DNA of 64,000 nt from Bacillota bacterium (GTDB lineage: Bacteria > Bacillota > Clostridia > Lachnospirales > Lachnospiraceae). The position numbers were made by a program, and so were the translations under genes. The notes beneath the pieces are model-generated. The model did not search any database and had not been told where the DNA came from. It saw only the letters and a program-made list of their open reading frames with translations. This document shows positions 56,213 to 64,000 of this stretch, piece by piece. Where the stretch lies: contig JAEZNB010000099.1 in NCBI GenBank assembly GCA_023441965.1, positions 17,705 through 81,704 of the forward strand. Direction: 5' to 3'. The first letter of the stretch is position 1. Each line of letters starts with the position of its first letter.

Positions 56213-58576
56213 ATGGAGAAGAGGTATGACTTTAGTATCTCAGAAAAGGAAATGCAAGAGCTGTGGGAAAAGGAAGGAGTCTATCGGTATCAAAACGGAA
56301 GGGAGAAAAAGGTGTTTTCTATCGACACACCGCCACCCACGGTAAGCGGAAGCCTGCATATCGGCCATGTATTCTCCTATACACAGGCAGAGATGATTGC
56401 CCGTTATAAGAGGATGCAGGGCTTTGATGTCTTCTACCCCTTCGGTTTTGATGACAACGGTCTTCCGACGGAACGGCTAGTAGAAAGGGAGGAGGGTATC
56501 CGGGCCATGGAGCTGCCGCGTAGTGAGTTTGTGGAGCGGTGTAAACAGACCATCAGCCATTATGAGCAGGAGTTTAAAGAGATGTGGAAGAGCCTGGGCT
56601 TTTCTGTGGACTGGTCCTTAGAATACCAGACCATATCAAAGACCTCCCAGAGAATATCCCAACGATCCTTTCTGGAGCTGGTTAAAAAGAATAAGGCCTA
56701 TCGGAAGGAGACCCCGGTTTTATGGTGTACCCAGTGCAGGACCTCGATTGCTCAGGCTGAACTGGATACGAAGGACTGTGACAGCAGCTTTAACTACCTG
56801 GAGTTTTCTGTGGAGGGCAAGGCACTGATCATAGCAACAACAAGACCGGAGCTTCTTTATGGCTGTGTCAGTATCTTCGTACATCCGGAGGATGACCGTT
56901 ATAAGGACCTGATCGGAGGTAAGGCTAAGGTTCCCCTTTACAGCTTTGAGATACCCATCCTGGCAGATGAGCAGGTCAGCAGGGAGAAGGGAACCGGAGC
57001 GGTTATGTGCGCAACCTTTGGGGACTCCACGGATGTGGAATGGTTCAACAGGTACGGCCTTCCCTACAGGAAGGTTATGACAGGGGACGGTAGGATCGAC
57101 CCGGAGGTACCCATCATCGGAGGTATGAGGGTAAAGCAGGCGAGAGAGCTTATCCTTGAGAAGCTGAAGGAGGCAGGATTGCTGCTTAGACAGGAAGCCC
57201 TATCCCATTCGGTTGCCATCCATGAAAGATGTGGAACAGAGGTTGAGATTATACCCTCCAGCCAGTGGTATATCGATGTGATGTCTGAGAAGGAGAGATT
57301 CCTGCAAGCTGCGGAGGAGATAAACTGGTATCCGGAGTTTATGAAGAATCGGTATAAGCTGTGGGTGGAGAATCTGAAATGGGACTGGTGTATCTCCAGA
57401 CAACGTTATTTTGGAGTGCCTTTTCCGGTATGGTACTGTAAAGAATGTGGAGAGCCGATCTATGCCGCAGAAGAAGAACTGCCCGTAAATCCCCTGGAGG
57501 ATCGGCCGGGGCATCCATGCAGCTGTGGCTGTACTGAGGTGCTGCCGGAGACAGCGGTATTCGATACCTGGGCTACTTCCTCGGTAACTCCCCTGATCAA
57601 TGCCAAATACGGTGAAGCAGATGACAGAAGCAGGGAGCTGCTTCCCATGAGCATGAGGACACAGGCCCATGAGATCATCCGGACCTGGGCTTTTTATACG
57701 ATTGTGAAGAGCCTTTATCATACCGGGCAGCTTCCCTGGAAGGATATCATGATCTGTGGCTTTGTTCTGGCAAAACCCGGAGAGAAAATCAGTAAGTCGA
57801 AGAACAATGCGGCAAACGCTCCGACAGAGCTGATCAGGGTTCATTCCGCAGATGCCATCCGTTATTGGGCGGCAAATGCAAAGCTTGGGACAGACACCTT
57901 CTTCCAGGAGGAGGAGCTGAAGGTCTCTAAGCGCTTTATTACGAAGCTGTATAATGCAGCCAGCTTTGCGATTCTGCATCTGGAGGATTATACACCGACA
58001 GAGGAACCCATGGACCTCCTTCCGGTAGACCGATGGATTCTGGAGAGAGGGAAGGAGGCTACAAACAAGGCGATGGAAGCGCTGAATGCTTATGAAATCG
58101 GGCAGGCAAGACATGAGGCGGATGAGTTATTCTGGAAAGACTTCTGTGACTATTATATTGAGATTGTAAAGGAACGGCTGTATCAGCCGGAGAAGCATGG
58201 ACAGAAGGAGCGTCAGTCAGGACAATATGCGCTGTATCACAGCCTACTGGGAATATTAAAGCTGTATGCAATCTATACACCTCATATCACGGACTATATC
58301 TATCAGCAGTACTACCGAAAACACGAGAAGGAAATGTCGCTTCATCAGACAACCCTAAAAGCAGAGAAGGAGAACAGTATCCTGTTGGAGTTTGGAAGAG
58401 TGTTGAAGGAAACCATCGCTGAGGCCAGAAAATATAAGTCCGAGCATCAGTTGTCCATGAAGGATGAGATACCGGAGCTGACCATTCGATGCCATAGCAG
58501 ATTAGGCAAGTTCTTCCGTCAGACGGAAAAAGACCTAAGGGCATGTACCAAGGCAGAGAAGATATATAGAAGCTAG
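56213..58576 (+). CDS. valS: Valyl-tRNA synthetase, short archaeal-like form
   Basis: 787 residues, below the usual bacterial length of about 880. Class Ia motifs: PPPTVSGSLHIGHVFSYTQAE (HIGH) and KISKSKNN (KMSKS). The editing domain is present (IATTRPELLYGCVSIFVHPED). Zinc-like Cys clusters are CTQC, CKEC and CSCGC. It lacks the long C-terminal coiled-coil arm of the common bacterial form and resembles the archaeal/alpha-proteobacterial type, a judgement from length and motifs. It may be the only valS or a second copy. Its T-box shows control by uncharged tRNA-Val. Confidence 0.92.
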   Translation: MEKRYDFSISEKEMQELWEKEGVYRYQNGREKKVFSIDTPPPTVSGSLHIGHVFSYTQAEMIARYKRMQGFDVFYPFGFDDNGLPTERLVEREEGIRAMELPRSEFVERCKQTISHYEQEFKEMWKSLGFSVDWSLEYQTISKTSQRISQRSFLELVKKNKAYRKETPVLWCTQCRTSIAQAELDTKDCDSSFNYLEFSVEGKALIIATTRPELLYGCVSIFVHPEDDRYKDLIGGKAKVPLYSFEIPILADEQVSREKGTGAVMCATFGDSTDVEWFNRYGLPYRKVMTGDGRIDPEVPIIGGMRVKQARELILEKLKEAGLLLRQEALSHSVAIHERCGTEVEIIPSSQWYIDVMSEKERFLQAAEEINWYPEFMKNRYKLWVENLKWDWCISRQRYFGVPFPVWYCKECGEPIYAAEEELPVNPLEDRPGHPCSCGCTEVLPETAVFDTWATSSVTPLINAKYGEADDRSRELLPMSMRTQAHEIIRTWAFYTIVKSLYHTGQLPWKDIMICGFVLAKPGEKISKSKNNAANAPTELIRVHSADAIRYWAANAKLGTDTFFQEEELKVSKRFITKLYNAASFAILHLEDYTPTEEPMDLLPVDRWILERGKEATNKAMEALNAYEIGQARHEADELFWKDFCDYYIEIVKERLYQPEKHGQKERQSGQYALYHSLLGILKLYAIYTPHITDYIYQQYYRKHEKEMSLHQTTLKAEKENSILLEFGRVLKETIAEARKYKSEHQLSMKDEIPELTIRCHSRLGKFFRQTEKDLRACTKAEKIYRS

Positions 58577-58578
58577 TT

Positions 58579-58672
58579 ATGAAAGGCTGTTTCACAATAA
58601 CCAGGATGGATACTTAGGGGATGCATATGATCCCTCGGGTATCAGCCCGTTATTGTGATACAGCCTTGTTTT
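58579..58672. terminator. Bidirectional terminator between valS and the LRR gene
   Basis: AAGGCTGTTTCACAATAAC (58583-58601) pairs with GTTATTGTGATACAGCCTT (58650-58668), with one internal mismatch and a 48-base loop. A T-rich end follows on the rightward strand. It separates convergent genes. Confidence 0.7.
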
Positions 58673-58696
58673 GTAAAGGTGGGTTCCTATTCTATA

Positions 58697-60931
58697 CTAT
58701 TTCATAATCTTGATCGAGTCACTGATGCTTATGCTCTCCGCCTTGCTCTGATCAAGGGCGCCCTTGTTGATCCGGGTCACCTTATACTTATATTTCCCAT
58801 AGGTTACGGTATTTTTGATGGTAAGCTTCTTTAGGGTGACATCGACACCCTTTACAGCTACATCACCATTTGCCGTTCCGGCCTTCTTGAGCACCGTATA
58901 CAGGATACCATCTTTTACGAAGCGCTGGGGCTGATCGCTGCCTGTCTCAACTACATTGAAATCCATCATACATCCATAATGAAGGAAGGAATAGGTAGTC
59001 TCTGCAGCTTCCAGCCAAAGAGCGGAGGTATAGGCTGCCACTGTACCCTTCGGAACGTAGATGGTCGCTTGGAAGGCAAGTAAACCACCGTCCGCATACC
59101 AGTGGGCGATCTCTGTGGGTGCGGTCTTTCCTTTGAAGGTGATACTCTTAATTGCTTTCAGATCTCCCAAATAACCTACCGTACCGGTAATCGTCTTGGG
59201 GAAAGTGATGGTCTCAATCTTGTTGTTCTTATCCTTCGCTTCTATGATAGGCTTGCTGCTGTCCTTCGGGTCAGCAAGAACCCCGGTCACCGTATAGGTC
59301 TTCTTGTTATAGGTGATTGTCTCTGGGATATTCAGCTTCTTTGTGGTTGAGGTCGGCTTGATCCTGCATAAGCTCACGGTCCTGCGAACAGCATCCGTAA
59401 CCCGATAAGTATAGATACCATCTGTGATGAGCTGATCTGTCACCGTAATCTTTACTGCCTGAGATAAGCCTGAGGTTCTGGTATAGGCTATGGCATAAGC
59501 AGTGCCTGCCTTTTTCGGATTAACCACGCCCTTGGAGGACACTTCAAAGAGATCGGTATCACTGGAGAGCCAGAAGACAGTCTCATTGGAGCCCTTGGTG
59601 AGGGTCCCCTTTAAGGTGGGGGTCTGTATCGTGCTAAGGGACAGGCCGGAGCTATTCACGGTAAGCTTGGTTGCCTTTACCACATTCTTGGCAGCTACTA
59701 CGGATATCTTACTGCCCAGGACCTTCTGATAGGCCGAAATTACAGAGGAGGGCACCTTCACGGTAGTACCGTTCTTTATGGCAGAAGCAATCCCGGATAA
59801 GGGCTTCTTGTTTAAGAAGGTCACTAATTTGAAGCTGTAGAGGGATTTCTTTCCCAGGGTCTTGATGGAGCCTGGAAGGATGATGCTGCCTTCATTCTTC
59901 ATGATATCGTTAAAGGCCTGATCGGAGATGGTGGTCACGCCTTCAGGCACATAGACATAGCGAAGACGGCTTTCGTCATTCTCATCCGTAATCATATGCG
60001 AAGGAAGCACCTTACAATTCTTTGAGAGGAAGAGCAGCTCTACCCTCTTGTCAAATACATAGGACTCCATCTCGGTTACGGTATCCGGAACTACGATAAC
60101 AGAGGCACCGACCCTAACCAGACCGAACTTGCATAGCTTGGTCAGCTGATAGGTGTAACCGTTGTAGCTAAGCTCCTTTGGAAGAGCAAGATAAGAAGGC
60201 ATCTTCTCATTGGTGATGCCGATCAGCTGAACCTTACCCTTGCCTGCTTTGGCAGCCTTGGTCACCTGATAAAGTAAACCATCTGCAGCAAAGAGGCCAT
60301 ATTCGAAGGTCTCTGTACCCTTGGGGATGACCGTCGGCTTCAGGGTAATCTCCAGCTCATATAAATCACTTCCATTATAATAAGAGATGGACTCAGTTAT
60401 CACCTTACGATAAGCAGCCTCGGTTCCCTTCGGAACGATAAAGACAACATCAGAGTGGAGAGAGCGGTTGGATAAGCTGACATTGATCTCTCGGGGCAGG
60501 ACGGTACCCAAAAATTCCATAGTCCTGACGTAGGGGAAGGAATATACGGGGTTATTTACCGTACCGCTAAAGTCTTCGGCAAAGGTCAGCTTCCTGACAC
60601 TTTCATAAAAGACCTTGTAAGTACTGTTGCTGTAATAATCCCAGCGGATGGCAAGGGATGTAACCGTGTACTCCTGCTCCTGTAAGACAACCTTACCGGG
60701 AATTCGGACCTCTTCCCTGGGCTTAGTGGAAGTCAGACCGATCAGAGCCACCTCCTTTTTCCCTCCGCTCATTACCTTATACTGATAAATATCATCACTT
60801 ATGATCACTTCCTTCTCTTCGGCATGGGCTGCTTGTGGCAGCAGCAGAAGAAAAGCGGCAAGCAGGAATAGGATCATCAGTACTTTTATATGACTTGTTT
60901 TATCTCTATGATGAAGTAGGATAGCTTTCAT
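58697..60931 (-). CDS. BspA-type leucine-rich-repeat surface protein
   Basis: 744 residues. The Sec signal peptide (VLMILFLLAAFLLLLPQAAHA) is followed by irregular BspA/LRR_5 units (VTSLAIRWDYYSN, YVYVPEGVTTISDQAFNDI, IILPGSIKTLGKKSLYSF, VYVPKGTVAAYTSAL). A central BIG2-like Ig module lies at about 425-500 (VKATKLTVNSSGLSLS, VSSKGVVNPKKAGTAYAIAY). Three DGxYxYxV start units mark repeated subdomains. No LPxTG motif or SLH domain is visible, so it is probably secreted or held by other contacts. A role in adhesion is plausible. Confidence 0.85.
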   Translation of the reverse strand: MKAILLHHRDKTSHIKVLMILFLLAAFLLLLPQAAHAEEKEVIISDDIYQYKVMSGGKKEVALIGLTSTKPREEVRIPGKVVLQEQEYTVTSLAIRWDYYSNSTYKVFYESVRKLTFAEDFSGTVNNPVYSFPYVRTMEFLGTVLPREINVSLSNRSLHSDVVFIVPKGTEAAYRKVITESISYYNGSDLYELEITLKPTVIPKGTETFEYGLFAADGLLYQVTKAAKAGKGKVQLIGITNEKMPSYLALPKELSYNGYTYQLTKLCKFGLVRVGASVIVVPDTVTEMESYVFDKRVELLFLSKNCKVLPSHMITDENDESRLRYVYVPEGVTTISDQAFNDIMKNEGSIILPGSIKTLGKKSLYSFKLVTFLNKKPLSGIASAIKNGTTVKVPSSVISAYQKVLGSKISVVAAKNVVKATKLTVNSSGLSLSTIQTPTLKGTLTKGSNETVFWLSSDTDLFEVSSKGVVNPKKAGTAYAIAYTRTSGLSQAVKITVTDQLITDGIYTYRVTDAVRRTVSLCRIKPTSTTKKLNIPETITYNKKTYTVTGVLADPKDSSKPIIEAKDKNNKIETITFPKTITGTVGYLGDLKAIKSITFKGKTAPTEIAHWYADGGLLAFQATIYVPKGTVAAYTSALWLEAAETTYSFLHYGCMMDFNVVETGSDQPQRFVKDGILYTVLKKAGTANGDVAVKGVDVTLKKLTIKNTVTYGKYKYKVTRINKGALDQSKAESISISDSIKIMK

Positions 60932-61081
60932 AGTCCGGCTCCTTTCGTCTCCTGATTTGGGTATCTATAGAATAGACGATAATTATGTCATTTTAGTTGC
61001 AATATACAGAAAAGGGAAATAATAGGGAGAGAACAGAGAAATAGACAATCGTCAGTCAATCGAGTACTTTTAATAAAAGCT

Positions 61082-61110
61082 TTGACTGGAGTTCTTATGT
61101 TATGTAATAT
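61082..61110 (+). promoter_or_regulatory. Promoter of the uvrA2-type gene
   Basis: TTGACT (61082-61087), 17-base spacer, TAATAT (61105-61110). No LexA/DinR-like site (CGAACN4GTTCG) was seen. Confidence 0.6.
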
Positions 61111-61160
61111 TAAATGAAGAGAGAAAATATATACGGGAAGCAGACAGATGAGGAGGTTCC

Positions 61161-63581
61161 ATGTCAAATATCATAATCAGCGGCGCCCGTGAGGGTAACC
61201 TAAAAAATATCTCCCTGGAGATTCCCCGGAATAAGCTGGTGGTCTTTACCGGCCTCTCCGGTTCGGGAAAATCAACCCTGCTCATGGATGTCCTCTTTAA
61301 TGAGTGTCAGAGACAGTACCTGGAGGCCATAAGCTTACAGGGGATTCACAAGCCGGAGGTGGATCGAATCCGAGGAGCCTCACCGGCCATTGCGATCACC
61401 CAGACCGGAGTGAGTACCAATCCCAGGTCAACGGTCGGGACAATGACAGATATCTATACCGATCTTAGAATGGTGTATGAGAAGCTTGGTGTAAGAAGGT
61501 GCCCCTTCTGTGGGGAAATGATCTCAGCCGCAGCCTGCAAAGAGGAAACAGAGAAGGTGGAGGATGAGTTTCACGTTTTTATGTATTGCTGCTCATGTGG
61601 TGAGAAAATGAAGAAGGTCACCCGAACCCACTTTTCCTTTAATACAAAGGAGGGGGCCTGTCCGACCTGTGAAGGCCTGGGCAGAATCCATTCCGTCAAT
61701 AAAGAAAAAGCGGTGGATGAAAGTTTGTCCCTGGAGGAGGGGGCCTTATGCTGCTTTGAGAAGCAGTATGCAAATTATCAGATCGGCATTCTTTATGCCG
61801 CTTATGAGCATTATGGCTTAACTGTTCCCAAGGGACTTCCGGTACAGCAGTTTGATGAGCTGGAGAAGGCCATTCTCTATGAGGGCTTTGACTGTGAGAC
61901 AGCGAGCAAGAGCTTTCCTGACCATAAACCGCCAAGGACGGTCGCGGGAGGCAGGTTTGAAGGGGTCCTGCCGATTTTGTGGAGAAGGTTTGCCGATAAA
62001 GAAGGGAATGCGAAGAATCTGGAGGAATACTTTGATATCGTAGAATGTCCCGACTGTAAGGGAGAAAGACTATCTGAGTTAAGCAGGGGCATAACTGTAA
62101 ATGGATGGCGTTTACCTCAGCTATCCGGTTTCTCCCTGGAAAGACTGTATCAGTGGGTAGAGGAGCTGGAAGCTTCCCTGAATGACCGATATAAGGAGCC
62201 TGTAAAAGCATATCTGCTGGACCTTAGGACAAAGCTTACCCGGGTGATGAACGTAGGACTTGCTTACCTCACCCTCGATCGGCAGATGATCACCTTGTCG
62301 GGAGGCGAAATGCAGAGGCTTCGGCTTGCAGCCCTCCTCGACTCGGAGTTAACCGGTGTGATCTATATTCTGGATGAGCCGACCACCGGACTACATCCGA
62401 AGGATACAGAAGGACTTATGACCATCCTTCGAAGACTGCGGGATCTGGGAAATACCGTGCTGGTCATTGAACATGATGAGGATGTTATGGCCGGGGCTGA
62501 CTATATCGTGGACATAGGACCCGGATCCGGAATCTACGGTGGAGAGGTGGTCGCATGTGGGACTCTGGAGGAAATTATGCAGCAGGAGGCTTCCGTTACA
62601 GGGCAGTATTTGTCCAGTCCACATCCAGGGAAGACAAGCTTCCGTAAAGCAAGCGGTACAGTCAGGATCAGCAATGCGGATCGGTTCAATCTGAAACAGG
62701 TCAATGTGGACATTCCCAGCGGATGCTTAACGGCAGTAACAGGTCCTTCCGGTTCAGGTAAATCAACTCTGATCTTTGAGGTGCTGGCAAAGGGAGAGCA
62801 GCATGCGGAGCATAACCGGGTGTCTGGCTTGGAACAGTTCGACCGGATTATAGAAATCGAGCAAGCGGCAATCACTAGGATGAAGCGCTCCAATGTAGCA
62901 ACCTATTCAGAGCTTTATACAGAAATCAGGAACGTCTTTGCCGGAACAGAGGCTGCAAAGGGAAAAGGGCTTACAGCGAAGCATTTTTCCTTTAATACGC
63001 CCGGAGGCAGATGTGAGAATTGCCAGGGACTTGGTTATGTGGAAAATAATATGCTGTTCTTCCGCAACACTGAAGTGGTATGTCCGGTTTGTATGGGTAA
63101 GCAGTTCAATGAGGAAGTGTTGTCTGTAGAATATAAGAACCTTTCTATCAAGGAGGTTCTGAAGCAATCGGTGGAGGAAGCCGCGCTGTTCTTTGCTGAT
63201 CAGCCGAAAATCAGCAGGATCTTAAAGCTTCTGCAGGATGTAGGGCTAGGCTACCTGGAGCTGGGACAGACTCTTACGACCTTATCGGGCGGAGAGGGTC
63301 AGCGGCTAAAGCTGGCGAAGGAGCTGATCGGCAGTGCTGCTGGAAAGAAAAATCTCTACCTGATGGATGAGCCCACCACAGGCCTGCATCCCAAGGATAT
63401 TGAGCATTTTCTGGTGCTCCTTAACAGGATGGTGGATGCCGGGAATACGATTGTGGTTGTTGAACATAATCAGCAGCTCATCCAAAACAGCGACTGGATC
63501 ATAGATCTTGGCCCTGAGGGTGGTGACAAGGGAGGAACAGTGGTATTTGAAGGGACCCCATGTATCAGGGGAGCTGATTAA
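61161..63581 (+). CDS. UvrA-like ABC ATPase, short UvrA2 form
   Basis: 806 residues, shorter than UvrA (about 940). Two ATPase halves: Walker A GLSGSGKSTLL (about 30) and GPSGSGKSTLI (about 528); signatures LSGGEMQRLRLAALL and LSGGEGQRLKLAKEL; Walker B IYILDEPTTGLHP and LYLMDEPTTGLHP. Zinc knuckles are CPTCEGLG, CPDCKG, CENCQGLG and CPVCMG. The UvrB-binding and part of the insertion region appear reduced, which places it in the UvrA2/drug-resistance-like group (such as DrrC) rather than the housekeeping excinuclease. No uvrB or uvrC is adjacent. Its end overlaps the convergent kinase gene by 17 bases. Confidence 0.9.
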   Translation: MSNIIISGAREGNLKNISLEIPRNKLVVFTGLSGSGKSTLLMDVLFNECQRQYLEAISLQGIHKPEVDRIRGASPAIAITQTGVSTNPRSTVGTMTDIYTDLRMVYEKLGVRRCPFCGEMISAAACKEETEKVEDEFHVFMYCCSCGEKMKKVTRTHFSFNTKEGACPTCEGLGRIHSVNKEKAVDESLSLEEGALCCFEKQYANYQIGILYAAYEHYGLTVPKGLPVQQFDELEKAILYEGFDCETASKSFPDHKPPRTVAGGRFEGVLPILWRRFADKEGNAKNLEEYFDIVECPDCKGERLSELSRGITVNGWRLPQLSGFSLERLYQWVEELEASLNDRYKEPVKAYLLDLRTKLTRVMNVGLAYLTLDRQMITLSGGEMQRLRLAALLDSELTGVIYILDEPTTGLHPKDTEGLMTILRRLRDLGNTVLVIEHDEDVMAGADYIVDIGPGSGIYGGEVVACGTLEEIMQQEASVTGQYLSSPHPGKTSFRKASGTVRISNADRFNLKQVNVDIPSGCLTAVTGPSGSGKSTLIFEVLAKGEQHAEHNRVSGLEQFDRIIEIEQAAITRMKRSNVATYSELYTEIRNVFAGTEAAKGKGLTAKHFSFNTPGGRCENCQGLGYVENNMLFFRNTEVVCPVCMGKQFNEEVLSVEYKNLSIKEVLKQSVEEAALFFADQPKISRILKLLQDVGLGYLELGQTLTTLSGGEGQRLKLAKELIGSAAGKKNLYLMDEPTTGLHPKDIEHFLVLLNRMVDAGNTIVVVEHNQQLIQNSDWIIDLGPEGGDKGGTVVFEGTPCIRGAD

Positions 63582-64000
63582 ATATGATATCCGAGCGATT
63601 ACAGTTCTTCTTTAATTCATTGCTGCGGTAGGAATGGATGCGGTATTCATACCTGCCGTCAAAGACAACGGATACCTTTTTCCTATAGCTGTCTGTATCC
63701 GGACCATATTCCGTAAGAACAAAGCTGGCTCTGCTTTTTTTATTTATTTCAAATAAGGACATGATACCAATACCACTTCCGCCGGTCTCGGCGTAAGTGG
63801 TTTTTTGTTTCTTGCCAAGGGTATACAGGATATGTGCTTCGAAGGGTATACCGCTGTCACTGACGCTTAAGGTCAGGAGTCCGTTGTAGAGGCCCAGCTG
63901 AACCAGAATGTCCTTGACTTCGGTGGAACTGACCGAAAGAAGGGCATTTTCGATCAGATCGGCAAAAATGGTACACAGGTCCTTCTCGCTTATGTAGAGG
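63565..64000 (-). CDS. GHKL sensor histidine kinase, 3' end only
   Basis: The frame enters from the window edge and ends with TGA at 63565 (144 residues visible). It carries the C-terminal ATP-binding part: N box TIFADLIENALLSVS, G1 SVSDSGIPFE, and G2 ETGGSGIGIMSLFEIN, as in AgrC/CitA-like GHKL kinases. The tail is unusual (FDGRYEYRIHSYRSNELKK). The sensor part and any partner regulator are outside the window. Confidence 0.85.
   Translation of the reverse strand, partial: LYISEKDLCTIFADLIENALLSVSSTEVKDILVQLGLYNGLLTLSVSDSGIPFEAHILYTLGKKQKTTYAETGGSGIGIMSLFEINKKSRASFVLTEYGPDTDSYRKKVSVVFDGRYEYRIHSYRSNELKKNCNRSDIIFNQLP

Noticed and set aside
57200..58114. Leftward 304-codon frame inside valS
   Set aside because: It is an antisense shadow with Cys/His/Arg-rich translation and no ribosome-binding site.
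1..64000. CRISPR arrays, insertion sequences and rRNA genes
   Set aside because: No regularly spaced repeats, transposase genes or rRNA-like sequence were seen in the window.

Overview
The window looks like a chromosome segment of a spore-forming member of the Clostridia, most likely Lachnospiraceae. The basis is its set of families: a Gram-positive tad/Flp pilus locus with DUF5702 and DUF6382-FHA proteins, a TSCPD protein, a DUF6774 protein, SpoIID, and a T-box-controlled valS. About 29 kb of prophage sits on the left and about 35 kb of host chromosome on the right. The assignment comes from recognising protein families by eye; no database was searched.

Positions 1 to about 29,114 are the right-hand part of a PBSX/xkd-type prophage with a contractile (myovirus) tail. 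Its integrase, repressor and left end lie outside the window. The layout is: small early/middle genes and an HNH nuclease (1-1510); an AT-rich cargo island with a RelA/SpoT-type alarmone synthetase under its own promoter and terminator (1740-3023); small zinc-finger and HTH genes ending in a DUF1492/ArpU-like late regulator (3067-4792); a structured RNA containing a tRNA-like fold and ending in a terminator (4806-5031); two small membrane-protein genes, each with a near-consensus promoter (5036-5711); then the late operon with terminase, portal, a MuF head protein carrying an Ntox50-like toxin domain plus an Lsm-like partner, scaffold, capsid, connectors, sheath, tube, a frameshifted tail chaperone, tape measure, baseplate, fibre, holin and endolysin (5692-27213).

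The right edge of the prophage (27322-28956) holds a short-RNA candidate and two leftward transcription units with consensus promoters, the usual place for genes expressed in the lysogen. The most interesting gene is here: a lipoprotein (28358-28861) with a Pro/Thr-rich stalk whose exposed C-terminal domain is a divergent copy of the C-terminus of the prophage's own tape measure protein (about 25 identities over 62 aligned positions). I infer a surface-displayed tape-measure mimic acting in superinfection exclusion.

The prophage ends inside cpaF/tadA, the Flp-pilus ATPase gene: only the 3' part (MRPDRIIVGEVR onward) remains at 29,115-29,546. The rest of the tad locus follows intact (tadB, tadC, Flp pilin, DUF5702 protein, two TadE-like proteins, prepilin peptidase, FHA protein; 29664-39129). 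Pilus formation may therefore depend on prophage excision.

The remaining host genes are glpK, a rhomboid protease, a flavodoxin/SCP2 fusion, a soluble histidine kinase, a HIT protein, TSCPD-murG, a DUF6774 protein, the MTA/SAH nucleosidase, a MoxR-DUF58-transglutaminase operon, spoIID, a MacB-like ABC transporter, T-box-valS (a short, archaeal-like ValRS), a BspA-type leucine-rich-repeat surface protein, a uvrA2-type gene, and the 3' end of a GHKL sensor kinase.
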